Positions 1 to 6,825 of a DNA stretch of 8,163 bases are shown here, one piece after another. Within the stretch, counting starts at the first letter, position 1, and every line of letters starts with the position of its first letter. Source of the DNA: Pseudomonadota bacterium (GTDB taxonomy: Bacteria > Pseudomonadota > Alphaproteobacteria > Rhizobiales > Xanthobacteraceae). Under the pieces are notes generated by a model, which made no database searches, had not been told where the DNA came from, and saw nothing but the letters and a program-made list of their open reading frames with translations. The DNA lies in assembly GCA_021779635.1 (NCBI GenBank), contig JAJYAH010000293.1, positions 1-8,163 of the forward strand, given 5' to 3'. The position numbers and the translations under genes were made by a program.

Positions 1-38
1 ACCTTTTCAAGCACATAACCAAAACGAGAAACGACAAC

Positions 39-45
39 AGGAAGG
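39..45 (+). promoter_or_regulatory. Ribosome binding site of the PQQ dehydrogenase gene
   Basis: The purine-rich stretch AGGAAGG lies 7 bases before the ATG at 53 and fits a strong Shine-Dalgarno site. It supports that ATG as the start. Only 52 bases precede the gene here, and I could not recognise promoter boxes in them, so the promoter probably lies outside the window. Confidence 0.8.
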
Positions 46-52
46 TAGCAAA

Positions 53-1783
53 ATGAGCTTCAAGAAGAGTTTTATGGCCACCACCGCGATGTCTATTGCG
101 GTTGCCGCGATCATGGGCGCGGGGTGCGCCCCGTCGTCGGCACAAGATGCGAATGCACTCGCTAACGCCGACAAGGACGGCAAGGATTGGATGAGCTACC
201 ACGGCAGCTACCAGTCCTGGCACTACAGCCCGCTCAGTCAGATCGATGCCAGCAACGTCAAGAAACTGAAGATCGCCTTCATCCACCAGGTCGGTCACTC
301 GACGCGCGGCGTGCAGTCGATGCCGCTGGCCAAGGACGGCATCATCTATTACTCGGCGTCCTACGACAAAGTGTTCGCGGTCAAGGGCGATACCGGCGAA
401 GTGCTATGGTCGTTCATTCCCAAGCTCGATGACGATCTGGTGGCCCGCCAGACTCACTCGCCCTACAATCGCGGCATGGCGATGAGCGACGGCAAGCTCT
501 ACATCGGCACCGTCGACGGCCGGCTGTTCGCGCTCGACATGAAAACGGGCAAGCCGGTTTGGGAAACCAAGCTGATCAATTCCCAGAAGCTCACCGTGGG
601 CTTCACCGGTGCTCCGCTTGTGGTCAAGGACAAGGTGATCATCGGCGCCCAGGGCGGCGAGTGGCCGGGCCGTGGTCCGATTTTCGGCGTCGACTCCAAG
701 ACCGGTCAGAAGGTTTGGGAATTCCTCACCGTCGCCGGCACGCCGGAAGCCGAGAAGACCTGGGGCAACGAGTCCTGGCGTACCGGCGGTGGCGGCGGCT
801 GGATGCCCGGCACCTACGACGCCGAGACCAACTCGGTGTGGTGGGGCACGGCCAATCCGGCACCGCTCTATGACTGGAGCGGAGCGGATTACAAGACCGG
901 TGGCGCGCGACCGGGCGACAACCTCTACACCACGTCAGTCATCGCGCTCGACCCCGACACCGGCAAGATCAAGTTCTACCATCAAGAGCTGCCGCATGAC
1001 GCCTGGGATTTCGACAGTGCGGTCGGCGAATTCGTGAAAATCGATCGCGACGGCAAGAAGTACTACGTGCACCCGAACAAGAGCGGTTACGTTTTCGTCT
1101 ATGACCGCGCGGATGCCAAGATCGAGAACGTCTACAACATCGTCAAGGCCAGCAACTTCGTCAAGAGCATCGACCCGAAAACAGGCGAGTTGATCGGTCG
1201 GCGCGACATGACGGCGGGCAAGCAAACGGACCTTTGCCCGGCGATCGACGGCGGCATCAGCTGGAATTCCGGCACCTATGATCCGCAGACCGGGCTCTAC
1301 TACAAGGTCGGAAATGAGTGGTGCATGGACCTCGAGATCACGAAGTCCGCGCCAGTCACCGAGCCCCAGGCGCAGCTCGATATCGGCGCCACCTTCACGC
1401 TCAAGGATCCTCCCGGCGGCAAGCAGCACGGTCACGTTGACGCCCGGGATCCGATCACCGGCAAGGTGACGTGGTCGGTGGACTTCCCCGAACCGCCGAC
1501 CGCGAGCCTGCTCTCGACCGCGGGCGGGCTTCTGTTCGTGCCCGACGCGCGCGGCTGGCTGCATGCCATGGACGTCAAGACCGGCAAGGACCTGTGGCAG
1601 GGCAATGACGGCGCCACGCATAATGGCGGCATCATCAGCTACGAGGCCGGCGGCAAGCAGTACATTGCCGTCGTCACCGGCGGTCCAAGCCTAGTCGGCG
1701 AAGGCTATGCCGAGCAATTCGGCGGCCCCTACAAGAGCATGGAGAAAGACACGGGCTCTCTCGTCGTCTACACGCTCGAATAG
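53..1783 (+). CDS. PQQ-dependent alcohol dehydrogenase, methanol/ethanol type, probably lanthanide-dependent
   Basis: Periplasmic quinoprotein of 576 residues that should oxidise an alcohol or aldehyde with PQQ and pass electrons to a c-type cytochrome. An N-terminal signal peptide is visible, with a likely cut after Ala30. The rest is an eight-bladed propeller with repeated TGxxxW-type blade motifs near residues 114, 165, 217, 303, 469 and 510. By family comparison, Glu203, Asn268 and Asp319 match the metal ligands and catalytic base, Trp250 the tryptophan stacking on PQQ, and Lys343 the usual Arg/Lys near the quinone. Asp321, two residues after the catalytic Asp (HDAWDFD), is the extra acidic ligand known from lanthanide enzymes such as XoxF and PedH. 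Cys395 and Cys424 match the conserved distant disulfide. The adjacent Cys-Cys ring is absent: the expected place (around 133-139) reads QTHSPYN. There is no fused haem domain, which fits the separate cytochrome gene downstream. Substrate unknown; family call very secure, subclade not. Confidence 0.95.
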   Translation: MSFKKSFMATTAMSIAVAAIMGAGCAPSSAQDANALANADKDGKDWMSYHGSYQSWHYSPLSQIDASNVKKLKIAFIHQVGHSTRGVQSMPLAKDGIIYYSASYDKVFAVKGDTGEVLWSFIPKLDDDLVARQTHSPYNRGMAMSDGKLYIGTVDGRLFALDMKTGKPVWETKLINSQKLTVGFTGAPLVVKDKVIIGAQGGEWPGRGPIFGVDSKTGQKVWEFLTVAGTPEAEKTWGNESWRTGGGGGWMPGTYDAETNSVWWGTANPAPLYDWSGADYKTGGARPGDNLYTTSVIALDPDTGKIKFYHQELPHDAWDFDSAVGEFVKIDRDGKKYYVHPNKSGYVFVYDRADAKIENVYNIVKASNFVKSIDPKTGELIGRRDMTAGKQTDLCPAIDGGISWNSGTYDPQTGLYYKVGNEWCMDLEITKSAPVTEPQAQLDIGATFTLKDPPGGKQHGHVDARDPITGKVTWSVDFPEPPTASLLSTAGGLLFVPDARGWLHAMDVKTGKDLWQGNDGATHNGGIISYEAGGKQYIAVVTGGPSLVGEGYAEQFGGPYKSMEKDTGSLVVYTLE

Positions 1784-1792
1784 TCCCTGTCA

Positions 1793-1829
1793 GAAGCCTC
1801 GGTTCCGATTGAACCGGAACCGAGGCTTC
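1793..1829 (+). terminator. Perfect 15-bp hairpin after the dehydrogenase gene, terminator or attenuator
   Basis: A perfect inverted repeat has arms at 1793-1807 and 1815-1829 and a 7-base loop. It starts 9 bases after the dehydrogenase stop codon. The bases that follow (1830-1840) are only modestly T-rich (GTTTATTT). It is therefore either a moderate intrinsic terminator or a structure protecting the 3' end of the dehydrogenase message. Because two functionally linked genes follow on the same strand, partial readthrough is the likely arrangement (inference). Confidence 0.75.
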
Positions 1830-1849
1830 GGCGTTTATTTCCGCGAACC

Positions 1850-1878
1850 GTGCCGGCGAGGTGTCGCTTCGCCGGCAC
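1850..1878 (+). repeat. Second inverted repeat in the dehydrogenase-cytochrome gap
   Basis: Perfect 10-bp arms GTGCCGGCGA (1850-1859) and TCGCCGGCAC (1869-1878) flank a 9-base loop. An A-rich run follows rather than a T tract, so this is not a typical plus-strand terminator. It lies 20 bases after the first hairpin and 36 bases before the cytochrome start. It could be an extra 3' stability element, a weak minus-strand structure, or an operator-like palindrome. The sequence does not decide. Confidence 0.55.
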
Positions 1879-1914
1879 GCAAAACAAAAATGTACAGTTC
1901 CGATTGGCAGAAAG

Positions 1915-2277
1915 ATGAAACGATGGATCGGCCTTTGCCTGATGGCGGGCCTTGCTACTTTTGTGGCTTGCGGCTGCATTTCAGTACCCGCCAGTGGCGC
2001 AGAACAAACCCCGGCCCCCTCCTCCGCCGACGACAAGGCAGCCCAGATCGAGCACGGCTCCCAGGCCTTCATTGCGAACGGCTGCGGGTGGTGCCACGCC
2101 AACGGCGGCCGCAAGGAGGGACGCTGCCCGCAGTTGATGGACGACGCCCACGACGACAATTTTCTGATGACCCGGATCGCAACCGGCTCACCCGGCCGCA
2201 TGCCGGCCTTTGGCCAGTCGCTGAAGATCGAGGACATCCAGGCGATCATCGCCTATATCCGAAACCTCAAGCCGTGA
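1915..2277 (+). CDS. Small periplasmic c-type cytochrome, likely electron acceptor of the PQQ dehydrogenase
   Basis: Precursor of 120 residues with a signal peptide (hydrophobic stretch about 4-19, likely cut after Ala29 in the ASGA/E context), leaving about 91 residues. One haem-binding motif, Cys57-Gly-Trp-Cys60-His61, is present. Met96 in GRMPAFG is the expected second axial ligand, and the C-terminal helix (QAIIAYIRNLK) is typical of class I cytochromes c. It is clearly shorter than the XoxG/MxaG cytochromes, so it is a minimal single-haem carrier. The frame is open from a GTG at 1861, but that codon sits in the loop of a hairpin and adds a charged extension before the signal peptide. The ATG at 1915 is therefore preferred, although its Shine-Dalgarno sequence (GGCAGAAAG) is weak. 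The gene lies between the dehydrogenase and the binding protein, which supports an electron-acceptor role (inference). Confidence 0.9.
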   Translation: MKRWIGLCLMAGLATFVACGCISVPASGAEQTPAPSSADDKAAQIEHGSQAFIANGCGWCHANGGRKEGRCPQLMDDAHDDNFLMTRIATGSPGRMPAFGQSLKIEDIQAIIAYIRNLKP

Positions 2278-2291
2278 TTTGAAAGCCCGTC

Positions 2292-3098
2292 ATGACGCCA
2301 CTTCAACGTATAGCTGGGCTCTGCCGGGGGCTCGTCGTGCCGGTAATTCTGGCCTGCGTGACACTACCCGGCGTTGCCGATGCCCGTCCGCTCGATTCGA
2401 TCAAAAACCGCGGCATCCTGCTGGTCTGTGCCAATCCCAATGCGCTTCCCTTCGCCAGCAAGACCGGCGATCGCCGCGGCTTTGAGCTCGAGCTTGGCGA
2501 AGCGCTGGCCGGCCAGCTCGGCGTCAAGCTCGAGGTCGGCTGGGTGGTGTTCCCAAACCAGTTGGGCCGCGTCGATTGCGATATTGTCCTCGATGCGATC
2601 GTGGATGAAGCAAGCGCGCACGAGCGCCATATCCGACTTTCCAGGCCTTATTTGGTGAGCGGCGTCGCCATCGCGCTTCGCCCCGGCGTCAGCGGCGTCA
2701 CAGACTACGCCGATCTCAAGAAGGGACAGCGGGTCGGCGCGATGGTAGGATCGCTCGCGAGCGTGACGTTGGGTCAGAAGGGTCTGCCGACCATCCCGTA
2801 CACCTTCGAGGACGACATGGTCGAGGCGGTCGGCAAGGGCGAACTCGATGCGGCGCTCGCTACCCCTGCCAGCATTGGATATTACAATCTGCTCCACAAG
2901 GACGCGCCGGTGACGCTGGTGCGCGCCTATCAGAACCAGCCCGAGTTTCGCTGGGAGGTTGCGGTCGGAATGCGCAAGTCCGACGACGCGCTGGTAGCAG
3001 CGATCAACGAGGCGATCGATCGGCTGCTTGCCGATGGCACCATTAGCCGGATCTATGCCGGCTACGGGATCGAGCCGAGCTTGCCCAAGGGGCCGTGA
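2292..3098 (+). CDS. Periplasmic substrate-binding-like protein associated with quinoprotein dehydrogenases (MxaJ/XoxJ-like)
   Basis: Protein of 268 residues with a signal peptide likely cut after Ala31 (ADA/RP). The mature part looks like an extracellular solute-binding protein family 3 fold. It opens with GILLVCANPNALPFASKTG, close to the start of the family found beside PQQ dehydrogenases. It continues through CDIVLDAIV and SRPYLVSGVAIALRPG, the family-3 first-lobe hinge, and then the second lobe (GAMVGSLASVTLGQKG and ELDAALATPASIGYY). Cys46 and Cys96 sit where this family usually has a cysteine pair, so a disulfide is likely. Known relatives (MxaJ, XoxJ) are thought to help dehydrogenase maturation or cytochrome interaction rather than serve an ABC importer, and no permease or ATPase genes are present here. 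It starts 14 bases after the cytochrome stop codon, so the two are almost surely co-transcribed. An amino-acid-binding role is a less likely alternative. Confidence 0.87.
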   Translation: MTPLQRIAGLCRGLVVPVILACVTLPGVADARPLDSIKNRGILLVCANPNALPFASKTGDRRGFELELGEALAGQLGVKLEVGWVVFPNQLGRVDCDIVLDAIVDEASAHERHIRLSRPYLVSGVAIALRPGVSGVTDYADLKKGQRVGAMVGSLASVTLGQKGLPTIPYTFEDDMVEAVGKGELDAALATPASIGYYNLLHKDAPVTLVRAYQNQPEFRWEVAVGMRKSDDALVAAINEAIDRLLADGTISRIYAGYGIEPSLPKGP

Positions 3099-3122
3099 CC
3101 GAACCAGGCGTGCAATGGGCCG

Positions 3123-3380
3123 TCACTGTAACGCGGTCCGCACCTTGCGTTTCATGTCCAGGGTATCGGTATTGACGGCAATCGCCCGTTCTCCGTTGGC
3201 ATCCTCAAAATTGGTCACGATCACCTTGAGTTCCGCGTCGTAGAGATCCTTCAATTGCGGGTCGTTCCAGCTGCCATAGGCTGGTTGAAAGGTGAGTTGC
3301 GGTGTCTCGCGCGGCTCCAGACCGCCCTTGAAGGCTTGAACGAATACGCCAACGCACCAGATTTTCACCACCGGTTCCAT
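3123..3380 (-). CDS. Small hypothetical protein, uncertain start, possible remnant
   Basis: I do not recognise this 85-residue product. Third codon positions are rich in G and C (for example CTC, GTG, ATC, GCC) and no rare-codon clusters appear, so the frame looks translated or recently so. The N-terminal part is fairly hydrophobic (VVKIWCVGVFVQAF) and could be a weak signal or membrane segment. The rest is polar and acidic, with SWNDPQLKDLYDAELKV and DANGERAIAVNTDT as its most distinctive stretches. No good ribosome binding site precedes the ATG at 3380. The same frame stays open upstream to 3434 without a further ATG or GTG start, so this may be the 3' end of a decayed longer gene. It ends 24 bases from the convergent binding-protein gene. 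No function is proposed. Confidence 0.45.
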   Translation of the reverse strand: MEPVVKIWCVGVFVQAFKGGLEPRETPQLTFQPAYGSWNDPQLKDLYDAELKVIVTNFEDANGERAIAVNTDTLDMKRKVRTALQ

Positions 3381-3543
3381 AAGGTCCAGGCAATCAACAA
3401 AAGGTTGAGTGAATCGGCTCGCACGCGTCGTTACTCAACAAACCGTGAATTGGTGCGGATCATTTTTCACTGTGCGGGCAGCGGTGGCGGCCGCGTCCAC
3501 TGCATCCCATGCACAACATCCGTGCGCGTGAACTTCAGCCGCG
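3381..3543. other. Non-coding gap between the small frame and the cyclase 3' end
   Basis: No convincing gene is seen in these 163 bases. The part up to 3434 continues the small minus-strand frame without a start codon. The remainder is lower in GC around 3440-3470. It holds only a minor 5-bp inverted repeat (TGCAT/ATGCA with a 3-base loop, about 3500-3512) and no clear terminator for the large minus-strand gene ending at 3544. Confidence 0.5.
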
Positions 3544-6500
3544 CTATCCGCGCGTGCGACCATTGGAGAGTTCGGAAATTGCGGCCTCGGCGCGGCGCTG
3601 CAGGATGATGGCGCCCTGGCGTCTGGCAATATCGAGAGCGGTCGCGAGAGCCGCGCGCGCCTCATCCTTGTTGTCGCGGCCGAGCGCCAGCAGGCACGCA
3701 CCGCGCAAACGGTAGATCTCGGGCAAATAGAAGCCGACGCCGGGCTCGTCGATCCCGGCGATGGCGCGGTCGAGATGAACGAGGCCGTCCGCGGGCCGAC
3801 CGGCAGCCAATAGCACTTCGGCGGCGAGACCGAGATAATATTGCGGAAGCGGACCGACCGCCGTGGCATTGCCGATCTCGGCATCGATCACGCGCGCCGC
3901 GCTGGCGACGCCCAACCCGATCGCGGTCGCCCAGGCGGCAAGCACCAGGCTGCCCGCGCGCCACGGCATCAAGCCGAATTTTTCCGCCAGCTCCGCGGCA
4001 CGATGCGCCGCCGCGAAGGTGGCATCGCGATCGGCCACAAGCTGATGACCGATGCCGGAGTTATGCAGTCCATGCGCGAGGCTATTGGGATGGTCGAGCA
4101 TCTCGGCAAGGCTGATCGCTTGTGCGAAACTTCGCGCCGCCTCTGGCCCGGCGCCCGCCAGTTGCTGCGAGTTGCCAAACTGCACATGGGCACAAACGCC
4201 GGGATCGTGCCCACCGAAGGCGTGGCCGAGGTGACGGTGGCGGTCCATATCGTAGAGCTCGATACCGTTCCGGCAATCGTCCAGCGCATCGGCGACATCG
4301 CCGCGGAAAAAAGCGGTCGACCACCGGCAATGGTAGGCTTCGAGCAGCAATTCGCCGTCGCCGGAGTTTTGCGCAAGCGTCACGAGTTCCCTCGCCCGGT
4401 CGAGTGCGAGCGCGGTCTTGCGCTTGATATTGGCGTTGATCCACAGGCCCCATTTCGCCTGAAACAATCTCGGTCCATCCCCCAATTTCTCGCCGATCTC
4501 GTTGGCGCGGGTATAGGCCTCTTCCACCTCGGCGCTGCGCATGCCGTGGGTGACAACCGACGCCGCGCCGAGCTTGAGCAGAAAATCCAGTTGCCGGTGC
4601 ATGCCTTCTGGCGATGGCATCGCCTGCGCCAGCTTGAGGCCTGCCGAGAAATGCGCGGTCGCCTCCGGATAGGCTGACCGGCTCACCGCCTGATCGCCGG
4701 CGCGCATGCGATAGTCGCTTGCGGGAGCCAGAACGCCGGCCTCGCCGAAATGATGCGCCAGCAGGTCCGGTTCGCGCGCCGTGACGTCGGCGAAATGTTT
4801 CTCCAGCGTCGTGGCGATGCGTTGGTGCCATTCGCGGCGGCGCGTCAACAGCAAGCTCTCATAGGCGGCGTCACGCACCAGCGCATGCTTGAAACTGAAG
4901 GCCCGCTCCTGGCTGCGCTCTTCGGGAAACACAATTCCCGCCGCGACAAGCTTCGCCAGCGTGGCCTCGAGTTCATCTGCTTTCCGCGAGGTAACCGCGC
5001 CGAGCAGCGAAAGATTGAATTGCCGGCCGATGACGGCGGCGATCTGAGCCACTTCGCGCGCCTCACCGAGGCGATCAAGACGGGCCATCAGCGAGTCCTT
5101 GAGCGTAGCCGGCACAATGCTGTCTTCGCCGGCCGATTCCATCACGCTCTTGGTCAATTCCTCGACGAACAGGGGAATGCCATCGGTCTTGGCGACGATC
5201 GTCGCCACGGCCTGCGCCGACAGGCCATGCGCGGCAGCGACGCAAGCAGCCAACTGCGCGCATTCCTGACGGCCGAGGCGACCGAGCGTCAGCAGGGTCG
5301 CTTGCGGCCGGGTCAGCCAGGGCGGCGCAAAATCCGGCCGCGCGGTGACCACGGCCAGCGCTTGCGCCCGGCCGATGCTGTCAGTCAACCGCATCATCAT
5401 TTCGAGTGTGGTGGCGTCGATCCAGTGCGCGTCTTCCAGCACGATGATGACCGGCTCGTTCTCGCCCATGCGAAGGAATTCGTCGACGATGAGCGCCAGG
5501 GTTGACGCCTTGCGCTGAGCCGGTGTCTGCGATGACGGTTCGGCCGCGGCATACGGGATCGACAACAGCTCGGCCAATAACGCCATCGCGGCCGGCTTCG
5601 AGGCCCTCGGCAGCGCGAACAGGACGCCGAGCTTCTCGATCCGCGCCTCCGGCGTATCGGTAGCGGCAAGGCAGGCGGCGCGGCCGAGATATTGGATAAC
5701 CGGATAAAGCGCGCTGTCGCTGTGATAGGGCGAGCATTGCAAATGGATGCGCGCATGCGGCTCGCCGGCGAGCGCTTCCTGCAGCGCCTCGATCGAGCGC
5801 GATTTTCCGATCCCTGCTTCGCCGATCACCGTGACGATCTGCCCCTCACCCTGCTGCGCCATGCGCCAGCGGTCGAGCATCAAGCCCATTTCGTGGGCGC
5901 GGCCGATCAGCGGCAGATTGTGGCCGGCGCGGATCGCGGCAAAGCGGCTTTCGACCGACGCTTCGCCCCGCACCCGCCAGGCAGGCACCGGGCGCGCAAA
6001 CCCCTTCAATTCATGTTCGCCGGTAGGTTCGAGCTCGAACAGGCCGCCGAGCAGATTCCGGGTCGAGTCGCTGACAAGAATGGTGTCCGGCCCGGCAAGT
6101 GCCTGCAGCCGCGCGGCGAGATTGGGGGTTTCACCGACAATGGTGCGCTCCTGCGCCGAGCCGGTCCCGATGATTTCGCCGACCACGACGAGGCCGGTGG
6201 CGATGCCGACCCGGGTCTGTATCCGCGTCCGGTCCGGCAATTCGATGCCGCCGACTTCGGCCAGAATGTCGATCGCGGCGCGAACGGCGCGTCCCGCCGC
6301 ATCCTCGAAGGCACGCGGAAAACCGAAATAGGCCAGAACGCCGTCGCCCATGAACTTGGCAACGAAGCCGCCATATCGTCCGATCGCGCCCGCGGCGGCG
6401 TCCTGATAGCGCCGGATCAAGCCCCCGAGCAGTTCGGGATCGATCTTGCCTGACAGCGCCGTCGAGCCGACCATGTCGGAAAACAATACCGTCACCTGAC

Positions 6501-6741
6501 GCCGCTCGGCATCACCCGAACCCGACCCCTCGGGGCTGGAAGGCCTCGATGGGGCCGGTTCGGCGCCGCGTCCGGCGATCGCCTTCAAAAGGCGGCGGCG
6601 GTTTCCCAGCGACAGGCCGAGCCGTTCGAGATCGCTTTCGCTCAGCTCGGGCAGAATATCGAGGTCGATATCGTTCGCCTCGAAGGCGTCCGCATATTGC
6701 TCAAAATTGTTCCGGTGCAGCCAGTCGCGAAGATCGCTCAT
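3544..6741 (-). CDS. SAM domain - class III adenylate cyclase - AAA ATPase - helical-repeat signalling protein
   Basis: Soluble multidomain protein of 1065 residues with no signal peptide or membrane segment seen. Residues about 1-58 form a SAM domain (DLRDWLHRNNFEQYADAF through LGNRRRLLKAI). Residues about 82-258 are a class III nucleotide cyclase domain. Its metal Asp89 (LFSDMVGST) and Asp133 (KFMGDG), the base-selecting pair Lys129 and Thr200, and the transition-state Asn207 and Arg211 (NLAAR) are all present, so ATP cyclisation to cAMP is plausible. An AAA-type ATPase follows, with Walker A GEAGIGKS at 307-314 and Walker B VIIVLEDAHW at 431-440. From about residue 600 the protein is Ala/Leu-rich helical repeats of TPR type. 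This layout is common in rhizobia and mycobacteria, where physiological inputs are mostly unknown. The frame is open to an ATG at 6810, but ATG 6741 begins directly at the SAM domain and is preferred; no strong ribosome site distinguishes them. Confidence 0.92.
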   Translation of the reverse strand: MSDLRDWLHRNNFEQYADAFEANDIDLDILPELSESDLERLGLSLGNRRRLLKAIAGRGAEPAPSRPSSPEGSGSGDAERRQVTVLFSDMVGSTALSGKIDPELLGGLIRRYQDAAAGAIGRYGGFVAKFMGDGVLAYFGFPRAFEDAAGRAVRAAIDILAEVGGIELPDRTRIQTRVGIATGLVVVGEIIGTGSAQERTIVGETPNLAARLQALAGPDTILVSDSTRNLLGGLFELEPTGEHELKGFARPVPAWRVRGEASVESRFAAIRAGHNLPLIGRAHEMGLMLDRWRMAQQGEGQIVTVIGEAGIGKSRSIEALQEALAGEPHARIHLQCSPYHSDSALYPVIQYLGRAACLAATDTPEARIEKLGVLFALPRASKPAAMALLAELLSIPYAAAEPSSQTPAQRKASTLALIVDEFLRMGENEPVIIVLEDAHWIDATTLEMMMRLTDSIGRAQALAVVTARPDFAPPWLTRPQATLLTLGRLGRQECAQLAACVAAAHGLSAQAVATIVAKTDGIPLFVEELTKSVMESAGEDSIVPATLKDSLMARLDRLGEAREVAQIAAVIGRQFNLSLLGAVTSRKADELEATLAKLVAAGIVFPEERSQERAFSFKHALVRDAAYESLLLTRRREWHQRIATTLEKHFADVTAREPDLLAHHFGEAGVLAPASDYRMRAGDQAVSRSAYPEATAHFSAGLKLAQAMPSPEGMHRQLDFLLKLGAASVVTHGMRSAEVEEAYTRANEIGEKLGDGPRLFQAKWGLWINANIKRKTALALDRARELVTLAQNSGDGELLLEAYHCRWSTAFFRGDVADALDDCRNGIELYDMDRHRHLGHAFGGHDPGVCAHVQFGNSQQLAGAGPEAARSFAQAISLAEMLDHPNSLAHGLHNSGIGHQLVADRDATFAAAHRAAELAEKFGLMPWRAGSLVLAAWATAIGLGVASAARVIDAEIGNATAVGPLPQYYLGLAAEVLLAAGRPADGLVHLDRAIAGIDEPGVGFYLPEIYRLRGACLLALGRDNKDEARAALATALDIARRQGAIILQRRAEAAISELSNGRTRG

Positions 6742-6810
6742 GACGTCGGTTTCCCAGGCCCTCGCTGTCACGCCCAAGCTGACACATTCGGTCAGACTTA
6801 AGCAATGCAA

Positions 6811-6825
6811 TGACGGCCGCCGTCA
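6811..6825 (-). repeat. Short hairpin overlapping the polyphosphate kinase stop codon
   Basis: Arms TGACGG (6811-6816) and CCGTCA (6820-6825) pair perfectly around a 3-base loop. The stop codon of the upstream kinase gene lies in one arm. In the minus-strand direction no clean T run follows, so this is at best a weak terminator or processing site between the kinase and cyclase genes. Confidence 0.35.

Noticed and set aside
122..130. Lipoprotein signal at Cys25 of the dehydrogenase
   Set aside because: The residues before the cysteine (GAG) lack the hydrophobic residue expected at -3, and a type I cut after Ala30 fits better. The periplasmic location stands either way.
935..1621. Minus-strand open frame of 228 codons inside the dehydrogenase gene
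   Set aside because: It is antisense to a secure gene. Its composition follows from the GC-rich codon bias opposite, and it shows no recognisable domain.
1674..2249. Minus-strand open frame of 191 codons across the dehydrogenase 3' end and the cytochrome
   Set aside because: It overlaps two supported genes and both hairpins, and no protein-family features are seen in it.
3099..3122. Terminator between the convergent gene ends
   Set aside because: The 24-base gap has no inverted repeat of useful length and no T run.
3841..6453. Three long plus-strand open frames (3841-4677, 4750-5505, 5692-6453)
   Set aside because: All are antisense to the cyclase-ATPase gene, whose motifs are unambiguous, and they are Arg/Ala-rich shadow translations.
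6742..6810. Upstream ATG at 6810 as cyclase start
   Set aside because: It would add 23 residues unlike the SAM domain start; ATG 6741 begins exactly at the domain. It cannot be fully excluded, because neither start has a strong ribosome site.
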